Shown here in pieces: positions 23,572-32,734 of a stretch of DNA of 64,000 nucleotides. Position numbers and translations under genes: made by a program. The notes under the pieces were generated by a model that was given only the letters and a program-made list of their open reading frames with translations, made no database searches and had not been told where the DNA came from. This DNA comes from Streptomyces sp. KL109B (lineage in GTDB: Bacteria > Actinomycetota > Actinomycetes > Streptomycetales > Streptomycetaceae), in assembly GCF_030766935.1 (NCBI RefSeq), contig NZ_JASERL010000014.1:62001-126000 (forward strand), read 5' to 3'. Each line of letters begins with the position of its first letter. The stretch's first letter is position 1.

Positions 23572-25941
23572 TCACACCTCGGGCGGCGGAACGGCACAGT
23601 CCGCCGCGACCTCGGCGCGCAGCGCCGCGATCTGGGAACGGGAGGTGAAACCGAGCTTCGTGAGGATGTGCTCCACATGGGAGTCGACCGTCCGCTTCGA
23701 CACCACGAGCTTGGCCGCGATCTCCCGGTTGGTGCGGCCCTCGCCGACCAGAGCGGCGACCTGACGCTCGCGCGGCGTGAGTACGTCGGTGGGGCCCGAG
23801 CGCTGCGGCGGCACGTCCGGGGACGCCCCCGACTCGTCGTCGAGCGCGAGATCCACCACGGCGTCGAGCGGCAGCGCCCCGCCCTCCTCGAAGGAGTGGT
23901 GGTAGCCGTCGGCGCCGAGCGCGGACCGCGCCGATTCGGCGGCCCGCGTGTGCAGTTCGTGCAGTACGGGGATGGCGAACCGGGCCTCCTTCGCGGCCCT
24001 GCGCCACAGCGCGTCCGCCGCGCCCTGCAGCACCGCGACCCGCTCGAAGCGGCGCAGCTCGGCCGCGCGCCAGGCCAGGCCCTCCATGAAGTGCGCGAGC
24101 CCCATCAGGTCGTGCAGCGCCGCCTTGCTGCGGATGCCCTCACGCGCGCACTCCACGGACGCCTCGTGATCGCCCCTCAGCCACAGCCCCACGCTCTTGA
24201 CCCACAGCGCCCAGCCGCGCGCCCACTGCTCGCCCGGATACTCGGCGCCCCGCCCCAGCGAGTCGTCGCACCAGGCGATGCCCTTCTCGTGCTCGCCGGC
24301 GAGGATCAGCATGAACCCGCCGTAGAAGCCGAGCATCAGCAGGCCCGTGTCGTCGCCGAGCGCCGTCAGCCGCGTGCGGACCTCGTCGAAGTCCTCGGCG
24401 CAGCCGTCCATGTGGCCGAGGAAGTACCGGCGGTGCGCCTGGAAGGAGAGCGTCCACGCGGCGCCGACCTGGTCGTTGATCCGCGCGGCGAGCTGCTCGG
24501 CCTCCTTCAGCAGCTCCTCGTTCCTGCCCCGCTCGCCCTGGAGGTCCATGTACCAGCTGATCAGCCAGAGCGCCTTCACCCGCTGCGGCGTCTCGTCGCG
24601 GCAGCCGTCCAGGGCGCGGCGCAGCCAGTAGCGGCCCTCGGTGAGCAGCCCGGTGGCGTGCCAGTACCCCCACAGCGCCGTCGCCAACTCCAGCCCGTCG
24701 CAGTGCAGGCGGGGCGTCGCGGCGCAGTGTTCCAGGGCGACCCGGAGATTGGCCTGGTCCCGGACCAGCGCCCGCAGCAGCGGGATCTGCGCGTCGCCCG
24801 TCCACTCCTCGTCGAAGGCGCGGGCCGCGTCGAGGAAGTACGCGAGGTGGCGCCGCCGGGTCCGCTCCTCGCCGCCGAGCACGGCGAGCTGCTCCAGGCC
24901 GAACTCGCGGATGGTGTCGAGCATCCGGTACCGCGTGCCCTCCGGAGTCTCGACGCGCACCACGACGGACTTCTCGACGAGGCCGATCAGCGAGGTCAGG
25001 ACGTCGTCCGTGGGCAGCACATCGTCGTCCGCGCACACCGACTCGGCCGCCTGGAGGCTCAACTCGCCCGCGAACACGGACAGTCGCGCCCACAGCAGCC
25101 GCTCCGCCGCCGTCGACAGATCGTGGCTCCAGCCGATCGCCGTACGCAGCGTCTGATGGCGCGGCACCGACGTCCGGCGCCCGCCCGTGAGCAGCCGGAA
25201 CCGGTCGTCGAGCCGGGCCAGCATCTCGTCGAGGGACAGTACGCGAAGGCGGGAGACCGCGAGTTCGATGGCGAGCGGGATCCCGTCGAGCCTGCGGCAC
25301 AGCGCCAGCACGTCCGCCCGGTTGTCCTCGCCGACCGTGAACCCCGGCACCGCCGCCGACGCCCGGTCCGCGAAGAGGGCCAGCGCGTCGCACTCGCGCC
25401 GGTCGCCGCCGCCCGGCGCGAGCTCCGGCATGCTCAGCGGGCCGATCGCCAGGACGTGCTCGCCGGGCACGTCGAGCGGCTGCCTGCTGGTGGCGACGAT
25501 CCTCAACCGGGGCGCGGAGCGCAGCAGTTCGTCGCAGAGCATCGCGCACGCGTCGACCAGGTGCTCGCACGTGTCGAGCAGCAACAGCAGCTCGCGGTCC
25601 TCCAGATGGTCGGCGATCACTTCGAGGGCGGGCCGCGCCGTCTGCTCCGGGAGGTCCAGCGCGGCGGCCACGGCGTTCGCGAGCAACTCCGGGTCGTGCA
25701 GCGCCGACAGCTCCACGAGCCGTACTCCGTCGGGATACGCGCCCCGCAGCTCGCGCGCGGCCCGCACCGCGGTCCGTGTCTTGCCGACGCCGCCCGGACC
25801 GGTCAGCGTGACCAGCCTGGCCCGCGCCAGCACGTCCGCCACCTGCCCCAACTCCCGGCGCCGCCCCACGAAACTGGTGGTCTCGGCGGGCAGTTCCCCG
25901 GGCGTGCGCCGGGCGGGGCTGGAGTGCATACGGGGGTTCAC
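23572..25941 (-). CDS. STAND-type regulator: NB-ARC ATPase, TPR region, LuxR HTH
   Basis: A 789-residue regulator of the AfsR-like ATPase/LuxR class. The NTPase has Walker A GPGGVGKT near residue 50, Walker B LLLLDTCEH, and the GLPL-equivalent LDGIPLAIELA. A winged-helix and TPR-like region follow, and the C-terminus is a canonical LuxR HTH (LTPRERQVAALVGEGRTNREIAAKLVVSKRTVDSHVEHIL). The start is GTG at 25941 or ATG at 25929; the longer is given. It lies 78 bp upstream of the sensor-kinase gene on the same strand, but has no known link with it. The effector and targets are unknown. Confidence 0.87.
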   Translation of the reverse strand: MNPRMHSSPARRTPGELPAETTSFVGRRRELGQVADVLARARLVTLTGPGGVGKTRTAVRAARELRGAYPDGVRLVELSALHDPELLANAVAAALDLPEQTARPALEVIADHLEDRELLLLLDTCEHLVDACAMLCDELLRSAPRLRIVATSRQPLDVPGEHVLAIGPLSMPELAPGGGDRRECDALALFADRASAAVPGFTVGEDNRADVLALCRRLDGIPLAIELAVSRLRVLSLDEMLARLDDRFRLLTGGRRTSVPRHQTLRTAIGWSHDLSTAAERLLWARLSVFAGELSLQAAESVCADDDVLPTDDVLTSLIGLVEKSVVVRVETPEGTRYRMLDTIREFGLEQLAVLGGEERTRRRHLAYFLDAARAFDEEWTGDAQIPLLRALVRDQANLRVALEHCAATPRLHCDGLELATALWGYWHATGLLTEGRYWLRRALDGCRDETPQRVKALWLISWYMDLQGERGRNEELLKEAEQLAARINDQVGAAWTLSFQAHRRYFLGHMDGCAEDFDEVRTRLTALGDDTGLLMLGFYGGFMLILAGEHEKGIAWCDDSLGRGAEYPGEQWARGWALWVKSVGLWLRGDHEASVECAREGIRSKAALHDLMGLAHFMEGLAWRAAELRRFERVAVLQGAADALWRRAAKEARFAIPVLHELHTRAAESARSALGADGYHHSFEEGGALPLDAVVDLALDDESGASPDVPPQRSGPTDVLTPRERQVAALVGEGRTNREIAAKLVVSKRTVDSHVEHILTKLGFTSRSQIAALRAEVAADCAVPPPEV

Positions 25942-26188
25942 GCCGCCAGGCTAGGCGTAAATCGGGTGTGTGCGGACCTCCTTCACAAGACGGCCACCCG
26001 AACGGGCAGTCGCACAAGGGGAGTCGGCACAGGACCGTGGGATTCCGGCCGCTCTTCGGGGAAACCGTCACACGGCGCGCCCGGTTGACTACACTTCCCG
26101 GAACGCCGCGACCGCCGCGCCGACCATGCCGCGCGCCCTCGTCACAACCGGACTTGAAGCGTCCGGAACCCCCTTCCGGAAGGCCCTC

Positions 26189-26911
26189 ATGACCACCCGT
26201 CCGTCCTCTGCCACCTCTCTGCCCGAGACGTTCGGCACGCTCGGCGTCAGTGCCCGCCGGCTGACGGTGGGCACGGGGCCCGGCGGCTCCGGAGGCGATC
26301 TGCACGGCGTCGTCGACTCGCCGTACGGGGCCCGGCTGCTCATCGGGCACGTGCCGGGCAAGGGGCCCGAACCGGCCAGGACCGCCGAGAAGGTGCTGCG
26401 CACCTGGCGCCGACTCGCGCGCGTGCAGCGGACGTTGGAGGTCCTCGCGGTGCGGCTGCACTCGCTGGTCGCGCACTGCGAGGAGGACGACCCGGCGGTC
26501 ACCGCCACGCTGGTGACGGTCGCCCCCGACGGCTCCGCCGAACTCGTCTGCTGCGGGCACCCGCCGCCCCTCCTGATCCGCGACGGCTCCGCCGTTCCGG
26601 CCGCCGTGCCCGCCCCGGCGCCGCCGCTCGGCCGGCTCGACCCGGCGCACGGCTGGTGCGGCGCCCAGCAGATATCGGCGTCCTCCTGGGACCGCATGCT
26701 GCTGCACACCGACGGCGCCACCGAGATCCGGGACGCGGACGGCGGCCACTACCCCCTCGCCGACCGTGCCGCAGAGCTGAGCGCCCTGCCGCTCGCCCCG
26801 TTCACCGCCGCGCTCTCCGCCGACCTGCTGCACCACGCCGGGGGCCGCCTCCAGGACGAGGCCTCGCTGGTGGCGGTGGAGTCACTCTCCGCGCACCCGA
26901 CCCCGATCTGA
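26189..26911 (+). CDS. Small SpoIIE/PP2C-type phosphatase
   Basis: A 240-residue phosphatase consisting of a single SpoIIE-like PP2C domain (GGSGGDLHGVVDSPYGARLLIGHVPGKG ... TLVTVAPDGSAELVCCGHPPPLLI ... DRMLLHTDGATEIRDADG). It has no N-terminal PAS or GAF sensor. The usual first metal motif GGDWYD is altered to GGDLHGV, so activity may be reduced. The ATG at 26189 (MTTRPSSATS) is preceded by GGAAGG. Such proteins belong to partner-switching networks acting on STAS antagonists. It stands alone, divergent from the STAND regulator by 247 bp. Confidence 0.82.
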   Translation: MTTRPSSATSLPETFGTLGVSARRLTVGTGPGGSGGDLHGVVDSPYGARLLIGHVPGKGPEPARTAEKVLRTWRRLARVQRTLEVLAVRLHSLVAHCEEDDPAVTATLVTVAPDGSAELVCCGHPPPLLIRDGSAVPAAVPAPAPPLGRLDPAHGWCGAQQISASSWDRMLLHTDGATEIRDADGGHYPLADRAAELSALPLAPFTAALSADLLHHAGGRLQDEASLVAVESLSAHPTPI

Positions 26912-27047
26912 CCCGAAGCACCACCGGGTGCGCTCCACGGCAGCGTACTGAGAGCGCGTGAACCGCACCGGTTTTGGGCCGCTGTGACAGGGGAGCCGGA
27001 GGGCGGACCGTGTGACAGAAGACGACGACGGAAGGGAGCGCCCGCAG

Positions 27048-27314
27048 ATGCTGCTCGCCCATCCCGCCCTGTTGACCGACCTCGTCCGCGAGTACGAGAC
27101 ACTCAGCGCGCTCGACGCCGACGAAGGAGGGCCCGCCGCTCGGCGGCGGCTCGACGACGTCGGGTACAGCCTGTGCGTCGCCACCGGCACGAGCGACGTG
27201 GACGCCGCCCTGCTCGCTGCCCGGCACCGGCTGCCGGGTGCGCGGGTGTACGACGACTCGGCGCTGACCGGCGCGCGCAGGCACCGGGGTTCGCGGGCGC
27301 TGAGCCGTCGTTGA
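27048..27314 (+). CDS. DUF5133-like small protein
   Basis: An 88-residue soluble protein beginning MLLAHPALLTDLVREYETL, which is how DUF5133 proteins of Streptomyces begin (MLMPHPAVL-like, from memory). The ATG at 27048 is chosen for that reason and because GGGAG precedes it; a GTG at 27012 would add 12 acidic residues. A paired helix and a short C-terminal segment (CVATGTSDVDAALLAARHRL) follow. Function unknown. It is convergent with the next gene, only 6 bp apart. Confidence 0.7.
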   Translation: MLLAHPALLTDLVREYETLSALDADEGGPAARRRLDDVGYSLCVATGTSDVDAALLAARHRLPGARVYDDSALTGARRHRGSRALSRR

Positions 27315-27320
27315 GGGGCG

Positions 27321-27788
27321 TCAGTCGGTCTCGGCGCGGTCGACCGTGCCGACCTCGACCGCGGTGATGTCGCCGACCGACCCGTGGTCGAGGTCCGCGG
27401 TGACCGTGTCCGCCGTGGAGTCCCCGGAGGGGAGCCGGGCCGCGTCGACATCCGTCGAGCCCAGCAGGTCGCCGTTCTTGTCGAGGAACCGCAGCTGGGC
27501 GACGTAGTCGGCGGCCCGGTCGCCGGTGTTGGTGATCTTGTAGCTGACGAGGTAGGTCCGCTTGCCCGACGTGTTCTCGACCGCGAGGCCGGAGTCCTTG
27601 ATCGTCACGTCGTCGGCCGACCGCGTCGTGCTGTCCGCCTCCGCGGTGTCCGCGCCGCCGGACCCGGCCATCACGCCGATGGTGACGGCCGCCGCGACGA
27701 CCCCGCCGCCGAGTGTGAGCCGGGAACGTGCCGAGCGCCGCTTCTGCCGCGTGGGTCGGGGGCCGCTCGGGTAAGGGAGATGGGCCAT
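27321..27788 (-). CDS. Membrane-anchored or secreted protein, FxLYD/DUF4352-like
   Basis: A 155-residue protein with a basic N-terminus, one hydrophobic segment at 25-43 (LTLGGGVVAAAVTIGVMAG) acting as signal or anchor, and a beta-sandwich domain (YLVSYKITNTGDRAADYVAQLRFLD ... LPSGDSTADTVTADLD). This pattern matches extracellular Ig-like FxLYD/DUF4352 modules. No lipobox is seen. Role unknown. A second small exported beta-rich protein is encoded just upstream on the same strand, with a 115-bp gap. Confidence 0.7.
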   Translation of the reverse strand: MAHLPYPSGPRPTRQKRRSARSRLTLGGGVVAAAVTIGVMAGSGGADTAEADSTTRSADDVTIKDSGLAVENTSGKRTYLVSYKITNTGDRAADYVAQLRFLDKNGDLLGSTDVDAARLPSGDSTADTVTADLDHGSVGDITAVEVGTVDRAETD

Positions 27789-27903
27789 CGTCGTGCCTCG
27801 GTTTCCGTGCCTGTTACACCCAAGGCTAGGTCCGGGAGGTGGGGCCGGGGAGCGGGTCCAAGGTCCCGAGTGGCGGGGCCTTCGTCCCGGAGAGAGCGGT
27901 GAA

Positions 27904-28497
27904 TCACACCACCATGCTGTCGCGGCCCGTCGTCTGCTCCTCCAGCACCTTCTGCGCCTTCGCGGGCGACGACTGCCACAGCGTCGTCACCGGCTCCCAC
28001 ACCCGCACACCCGTGGGTGAGCCGAGAGTCAGCGCCTGGAAGCTGCGGCCCTCCTGGTCGGGCAGCGCCGACACCGTCACGTACATGACGGCCGGGGCCT
28101 CGTCCTCGGCGTCCTCGGGGTCGGAGACCGAGAGCACCGCCGCGTACGCGGTGTCGTGGGCGGCAAGCGTGCGTCCGGCGTGCGGCACGGTGGGCAGCGG
28201 CAGCGCCGCCCCGTCCAGATCCCCGTACGTGACCGTGGGGACGCGGTCGACGACACAGGCCTTCGAGGAGTCGTTGCGCACGCTCAGCTTCAGGATGTCC
28301 GCGCTGTCGTCGGAGGGCTCGGCGCGCACGGTGAGATCGTTCTCGCCGCACCGGGCGGCAGCCTCCGCCGTCGGCGCGGCGATCCCGCTCAGCGCGGTCA
28401 GCGCGAGGGCGAGAGCCGTGGCCGTGGCGGCGGTGTTTCCCGCGAGACGGCGTACGCGTATCGGAAGCGTCTGCGGCATCGGAAGCATCGGCAGCAT
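27904..28497 (-). CDS. Secreted DUF4232-like protein
   Basis: A 197-residue exported protein. The start at 28497 is chosen because GGGGAG sits 7 nt before it; two more ATGs follow within six codons as part of a short repeat (ATGCTGCCG/ATGCTTCCG). A signal peptide (TATALALALTALSGIAAPTAEA) leads to a beta-rich domain with two cysteines (ARCGENDLTVRAEP; SSKACVVDRVPTVTYGD) and NDSSKACVVDRVP, which resembles DUF4232. Function unknown. It is divergent from the TetR gene. Confidence 0.72.
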   Translation of the reverse strand: MLPMLPMPQTLPIRVRRLAGNTAATATALALALTALSGIAAPTAEAAARCGENDLTVRAEPSDDSADILKLSVRNDSSKACVVDRVPTVTYGDLDGAALPLPTVPHAGRTLAAHDTAYAAVLSVSDPEDAEDEAPAVMYVTVSALPDQEGRSFQALTLGSPTGVRVWEPVTTLWQSSPAKAQKVLEEQTTGRDSMVV

Positions 28498-28614
28498 CGG
28501 AAGTCTCCCCAGTCCTGAATCAGTTCCGAACCCGGTAAAAGCGGACATACGACCCTAGCGCGAAAGTGTGACGCGAGGCACGCCGTGAGGCGGGGGGTGC
28601 AGCGCGCGCAAGGT

Positions 28615-28629
28615 TTGCACAGTGTGCAA
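28615..28629. promoter_or_regulatory. TetR operator candidate
   Basis: TTGCAC-AGT-GTGCAA is a perfect 6-bp inverted repeat, ending 10 bp before the TetR start codon. Its position fits autorepression, and probably control of the downstream exporter through read-through or a second site. Confidence 0.65.
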
Positions 28630-28639
28630 GAATCTCGCC

Positions 28640-29281
28640 GTGACCGACCCCGACCCGCAGCAGCCGAGCGCCCCCGCCGAGGGCCTCCGCGCGCGCAGGC
28701 GCCGCCAGACGCGCACCGAGCTGCACGCGGCGACCGTCCGGCTCGCCCGCGAGCACGGCTTCGCACAGGTCACGGTCGAGATGATCAGCAAGGAGGTCGG
28801 CGTCTCCCCACGCACCTTCTTCAACTACTTCCCCAGCAAGGAAGCCGCCCTCTTCGCCCTGCCCGGCGCGGTCCCGCCCGCTCTCGCGGACCGGTTCGCC
28901 GAGGGCGAGGGGAGCGGGGCCGACGCCGTGCTGCGCGACCTCGGCGACATCCTCGCCGACCACCTCCAGGAAGCGGCCCCCGAGCCGCAGGAGCTGGAGG
29001 ACTCGCTGCGCATCGCGGAAGGCGTGCCCTCGGTCCTCGCCACGTTCCTCGCCCAGTGCGAGGCCGTCGAACGGGACCTCGCCGGTCTCATCGCCCGGCG
29101 CACCGGCACCTCCCCGGAGGGGGAGGCCGCCGAACTGCTCGCGGGCGTCGCGATGTCGACCGTACGCAGCGGGATCAAGCGGTGGTCGCAGTCGAGCGAC
29201 CACGAGGAAGGTCCCGCCGGACGCGTACGGGAGTCGTTCGACGCGCTGCGCGCCCTTCTTGGGCCGGCCGCCGTGAAGTAG
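28640..29281 (+). CDS. TetR-family repressor
   Basis: A 213-residue regulator with an N-terminal TetR HTH near residues 20-65 (ARRRRQTRTELHAATVRLA; VTVEMISKEVGVSPRTFFNYF) and a C-terminal ligand domain. The GTG at 28640 is chosen as the start; an in-frame GTG 18 bp upstream falls inside the operator palindrome. No ribosome-binding site is visible, so the mRNA may be leaderless. The gene is followed after 154 bp by a drug exporter on the same strand, the usual repressor-pump arrangement. The ligand is unknown. Confidence 0.88.
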   Translation: MTDPDPQQPSAPAEGLRARRRRQTRTELHAATVRLAREHGFAQVTVEMISKEVGVSPRTFFNYFPSKEAALFALPGAVPPALADRFAEGEGSGADAVLRDLGDILADHLQEAAPEPQELEDSLRIAEGVPSVLATFLAQCEAVERDLAGLIARRTGTSPEGEAAELLAGVAMSTVRSGIKRWSQSSDHEEGPAGRVRESFDALRALLGPAAVK

Positions 29282-29435
29282 GCGCACCGCCCCCTCTCTC
29301 GTGTGACCGACTCCCCCTTCGCGGTCACGTGCCCGTCCGGCGCCGACAATCCGGGGTTCCATGCCCCGGCCCCCGCTCCTCACGCGCCGGAGGGGCTGCA
29401 ATGTCCGGCACACACTCACATCGGAGAACACCGCA

Positions 29436-31061
29436 ATGACGCACGCCCCCGCATCCGAGGGCATGAACTCCGGCCCCGACCCGGCGGCCGCCGGGCTCGA
29501 AGGGGTCGACGAGAGCACCGTCAAGCCGCACAACTTCGGCCTGATCTTCGCCGCGCTGATGCTGACCATGCTGCTCGGCGCGCTCGACCAGACCATCGTC
29601 TCGACCGCGCTGCCGACCATCGTCGGCGAGCTCAACGGCATCGAGCACATGGCCTGGATCACCACCGCGTACATCCTCGCCGCCACCATCGGCATGCCGG
29701 TCTACGGCAAGCTCGGCGACCTCATGGGCCGCAAGAACATCTTTCTCGCGGGCATAGCCCTGTTCCTGGTGGGCTCCGTGGTCTGCGGACTCGCCCAGAA
29801 CATGGGCACGTTGATCGCGGGCCGCGCCCTCCAGGGCCTCGGCGGCGGTGGCCTCATGATCACCTCGCAGGCGATCATCGCCGACCTGGTGCCGCCGCGT
29901 GAGCGCGCCAAGTACATGGCCCCGATGGGCGCCGTGTTCGGTCTGTCGTCCGTCGTCGGACCGCTGCTCGGCGGCTGGTTCACCGACGCGCACTCCTGGC
30001 GCTGGGCGTTCTGGATCAACCTGCCGCTCGGCATCCTCGCCTTCTTCGTCGCCGCCGTCGCGATCAAGCTGCCGCGCAAGGCGGTTCAGGTCACGCTCGA
30101 CTACGTAGGCACGATCCTGATGGCCGCCGCCGTGACGTGCACGGTCCTGTTCGCCTCGTGGGGCGGCACGCAGTACGAGTGGTCCGACCCGCTGGTCATC
30201 GGCCTCGGCATCGGCGCCGTCGTCGCCTGGGTGCTGTTCTTCGTCGCGGAGAAGCGCGCCAAGGAGCCGGTCATCCCGCTGCACCTGTTCCGTTCGCCGA
30301 TCTTCAACGTCGCCACCCTGCTCGGCATGATCGTCATCGGTCTCGGCATGTTCGCGATCGTCGGCTACATGCCCACCTACCTGCAGATGGTCTACGGCAA
30401 GTCGGCCACCGAGTCCGGACTGCTGCTCATCCCCATGGTCGTCGGCATCATGGGCACCGCCCTGCCGTCCGGCGCGATCATGTCCAAGACCGGCAAGTAC
30501 AAGGTCTATCCGATCGCCGGCACCGTCATCATCATGCTCACCGCGTTCCTGATGTCCACGCTCGACGTCTCCGACCCGGTGTGGCTGGTGTGCGTGTACG
30601 TCGGTCTCGCGGGCGCGGGCGTCGGCCTGATGATGCAGACCCTCGTGCTCGCCGTGCAGAACGACTTCCCGGCGGCCGAGGTCGGCACCGCCACCTCGGC
30701 GAACAACTTCTTCCGGGAGATCGGCGCGACCCTCGGCACCGCCGTCGTCGGCGCCGTGTTCGCCAGCCGCCTCACGGACCAGCTGGCGTCCAGCATCCCG
30801 GCGGAGGCGGCGGCCAAGGTCGGCGACAGCGACTCGCTGACCCCGGCGCTCGTCCGCGCGCTGCCGGCCGATCTGCGCGACACGGTCGTCAACTCCTACC
30901 AGGAAGCGCTCGTTCCGATCTTCCTGTACCTGCTGCCCGTCTTCGCGGTCGGCCTGGTCCTCGCCTTCGTACTGAAGGAGAAGCCGCTGGCCGACAACGA
31001 CGACTGGCACGCGGAGAACGCGGGTCCGGCCGCGGAGAAGGAGCCGGAGCCGGTCGGCTGA
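29436..31061 (+). CDS. MFS multidrug exporter, DHA2 (14-TM) family
   Basis: A 541-residue transporter with 14 predicted membrane segments. The motif after TM1 is LGALDQTIVSTALPTI, motif A reads GKLGDLMGRKN, and motif C is GLSSVVGPLLGGWF, all typical of drug:H+ antiporters of the EmrB/QacA type. The start is ATG 29436 with CGGAG upstream. The neighbouring TetR gene very likely represses it. A strong bidirectional terminator follows. Substrate unknown. Confidence 0.92.
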   Translation: MTHAPASEGMNSGPDPAAAGLEGVDESTVKPHNFGLIFAALMLTMLLGALDQTIVSTALPTIVGELNGIEHMAWITTAYILAATIGMPVYGKLGDLMGRKNIFLAGIALFLVGSVVCGLAQNMGTLIAGRALQGLGGGGLMITSQAIIADLVPPRERAKYMAPMGAVFGLSSVVGPLLGGWFTDAHSWRWAFWINLPLGILAFFVAAVAIKLPRKAVQVTLDYVGTILMAAAVTCTVLFASWGGTQYEWSDPLVIGLGIGAVVAWVLFFVAEKRAKEPVIPLHLFRSPIFNVATLLGMIVIGLGMFAIVGYMPTYLQMVYGKSATESGLLLIPMVVGIMGTALPSGAIMSKTGKYKVYPIAGTVIIMLTAFLMSTLDVSDPVWLVCVYVGLAGAGVGLMMQTLVLAVQNDFPAAEVGTATSANNFFREIGATLGTAVVGAVFASRLTDQLASSIPAEAAAKVGDSDSLTPALVRALPADLRDTVVNSYQEALVPIFLYLLPVFAVGLVLAFVLKEKPLADNDDWHAENAGPAAEKEPEPVG

Positions 31062-31100
31062 CCTCCGGGCCCCAAGCCCCTTCCCCTTCCCGTACGACAT

Positions 31101-31138
31101 GTGCCCCCGCCGCGCTTTCCGGAGTCCGGCGGGGGCAC
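31101..31138. terminator. Bidirectional terminator
   Basis: A perfect 12-bp stem, GTGCCCCCGCCG (31101-31112) with CGGCGGGGGCAC (31127-31138), and a 14-nt loop lie between the convergent exporter and PNPOx-like genes. Confidence 0.8.
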
Positions 31139-31146
31139 CCGTCGTA

Positions 31147-31614
31147 TCAGTCGGCGTCCAGCCACACCCCGTCCCGCATCAGGTCACGGCCCGCCAGCTC
31201 GTTCGCCTCGCGCCAGGCCTGGACGCGTACGGGCCGGATCCGGAAGTACACGTACGCTCCGGCGTCCTCCCGTGGATCGAACCCGGCCCGCGCCGCGAAC
31301 GCGTCGCCGAACTCCTCGGTGACCTCGTCGTCGGCCAGCGCCTCGCAGCGACCAATGATGTGTACGACGTCCCGTGTCGGCCCGATGCCCAGGTGCACCT
31401 GTCCGTTTGCCACGAGGTTGCGGGCCACGGGGTTCGTGGCCCGCGTCGACACGTACACGCAATCGTCGAGCCACATGAAGGAGAGCGGCATCATGTACGG
31501 CGCGCCGCCCTCGGGCCCGGCCGTCGCGACCCACACATCGACCTCGCGCTCCAGACGGTCGAGGGTGTCCTGCTTGCGCTGTTTCGCCGAACGGGCGGGC
31601 GCGGCCTGCGACAT
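31147..31614 (-). CDS. Pyridoxamine 5'-phosphate oxidase-fold protein (FMN/F420-type)
   Basis: A 155-residue split-barrel flavin-binding protein: LEREVDVWVATAGPEGGAPYMMPLSFMWLDDCVYVST, then NLVANGQVHLGIGPTRDVVHIIG. The opening strands, the PYMMPLSF segment and the C-terminal FRIRPVRVQAW are typical of the PNPOx-like superfamily, which binds FMN or F420 and is often of unknown substrate. The ATG at 31614 has AGGAGAG upstream. It is divergent from a SigJ-type sigma-factor gene (69 bp), so may be one of its targets. Confidence 0.82.
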   Translation of the reverse strand: MSQAAPARSAKQRKQDTLDRLEREVDVWVATAGPEGGAPYMMPLSFMWLDDCVYVSTRATNPVARNLVANGQVHLGIGPTRDVVHIIGRCEALADDEVTEEFGDAFAARAGFDPREDAGAYVYFRIRPVRVQAWREANELAGRDLMRDGVWLDAD

Positions 31615-31683
31615 GTGGCTCTCCTTTGCGGTGACCATGGGTGGCGCACTGCCATGACACGACAGCACGCAGGAGTGTGACAG

Positions 31684-32607
31684 ATGGCCGACGCCGAAGT
31701 CCTGGCCGCCCGCTTCGAGGAGCACCGACCGCGGCTGCGCGCCGTCGCCCACCGGATGCTCGGCTCCTCCGCCGAGGCCGACGACGTGGTGCAGGAGGCG
31801 TGGCTGCGGCTGAGCCGCACCGCCGAGCCCGAGGCCATCGACAACCTCGCCGCATGGCTGACCACGGTCGTCTCCCGGATCTGCCTCAACGCGCTGCGTG
31901 CCCGCGCCACCCGCCGCGAGGACCCGCTGGAGGCGCGCGACGACGAGCCGGGCGACGGCCCCGGCCCCGTGGATCCGGCGGACGAGGCGGTCACCGCCGA
32001 CGCGGTGGGCCTCGCGCTGCTGGTTGTCCTCGACCGGCTGGCCCCGGCGGAGCGCCTCGCGTTCGTGCTGCACGACCTGTTCGCCGTGCCCTTCGAGGAG
32101 ATCGCGCCGATCGTGGAGCGCACCCCCGCCGCCACCCGCCAACTCGCCAGCCGGGCACGGCGCCGGGTGCGCGACGCCGACCCGCGCGCCGCGGAGGCAG
32201 CGGACCGGGAGCGGCGCCGCGAGGTCGTCGACGCGTTCCTCGCCGCGACACAGGGCGGCGACTTCGAGGCCCTGCTCACCGTGCTCGACCCGGACGTCGT
32301 GGTCCGCTCGGACGGCGCGGCGATCGCGATGGGCTCGGAACCGGAGATCGTCGGCGCGCGCGCCGTGGCCTCCCTGTACGCGGGCCGCGCCAAGGCCGCA
32401 CGGCTCGCCCTGCTCGACGGCGCGGCCGGATTCGTGTGGTCGCACGCGGGCACCCTCAAGGTGGCCTTCGCCGTCGAGGTCGACCTCACGGCGGACCCGC
32501 CCCGCATCACCGGCATCGAACTCGTCGCGGACGAGCGGCGGCTGGCGTCGATGGACGTCGTCCCGCTGCGCCGCAGGCACCGCCCGAAGCGGACCGGAAA
32601 CGAGTAG
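31684..32607 (+). CDS. ECF sigma factor, SigJ type with SnoaL-like C-terminus
   Basis: A 307-residue sigma factor. Region 2 (AHRMLGSSAEADDVVQEAWLRL, residues 20-45; NLAAWLTTVVSRICLNALR) and region 4 (LDRLAPAERLAFVLHDLFAVPFEEIAPIVERTPAATRQLASRARRRV) are complete. A 110-residue SnoaL-like domain follows (VDAFLAATQGGDFEALLTVLDPDVVV). In this class (SigJ/ECF41-like) the fused domain replaces a separate anti-sigma factor and modulates activity. No anti-sigma gene adjoins. Targets usually include the neighbouring enzyme gene, here the divergent PNPOx-like gene. Four 15-bp repeats start 11 bp after the stop. Confidence 0.92.
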   Translation: MADAEVLAARFEEHRPRLRAVAHRMLGSSAEADDVVQEAWLRLSRTAEPEAIDNLAAWLTTVVSRICLNALRARATRREDPLEARDDEPGDGPGPVDPADEAVTADAVGLALLVVLDRLAPAERLAFVLHDLFAVPFEEIAPIVERTPAATRQLASRARRRVRDADPRAAEAADRERRREVVDAFLAATQGGDFEALLTVLDPDVVVRSDGAAIAMGSEPEIVGARAVASLYAGRAKAARLALLDGAAGFVWSHAGTLKVAFAVEVDLTADPPRITGIELVADERRLASMDVVPLRRRHRPKRTGNE

Positions 32608-32617
32608 TACGTCAGCC

Positions 32618-32677
32618 CGTCGACGGCACGGTCGTCGACGGGGTAGTCGTCGACGGGGTAGTAGTCGACGGAGCGGT
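32618..32677 (+). repeat. Four tandem 15-bp repeats (CGTCGACGGGGTAGT)
   Basis: Units start at 32618, 32633, 32648 and 32663; the middle two are identical and the outer two differ at 3-4 positions. Each holds the palindrome GTCGAC. The array lies between the sigma-factor stop and the next gene's GTG at 32735. Confidence 0.9.
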
Positions 32678-32734
32678 CACCGACGCGCCCGGAACGCGTT
32701 TGTCCGGCCACCCCCGTCGGATTAGCGTGCCGTC

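Noticed and set aside
23668..26088. An 806-codon plus-strand open frame
   Set aside because: Antisense to the STAND regulator with complete Walker and HTH motifs; no ribosome-binding site or recognisable domain.
29325..31100. A 591-codon minus-strand frame opposite the MFS exporter
   Set aside because: The exporter has full MFS motifs; the opposing product is a charged low-complexity shadow.
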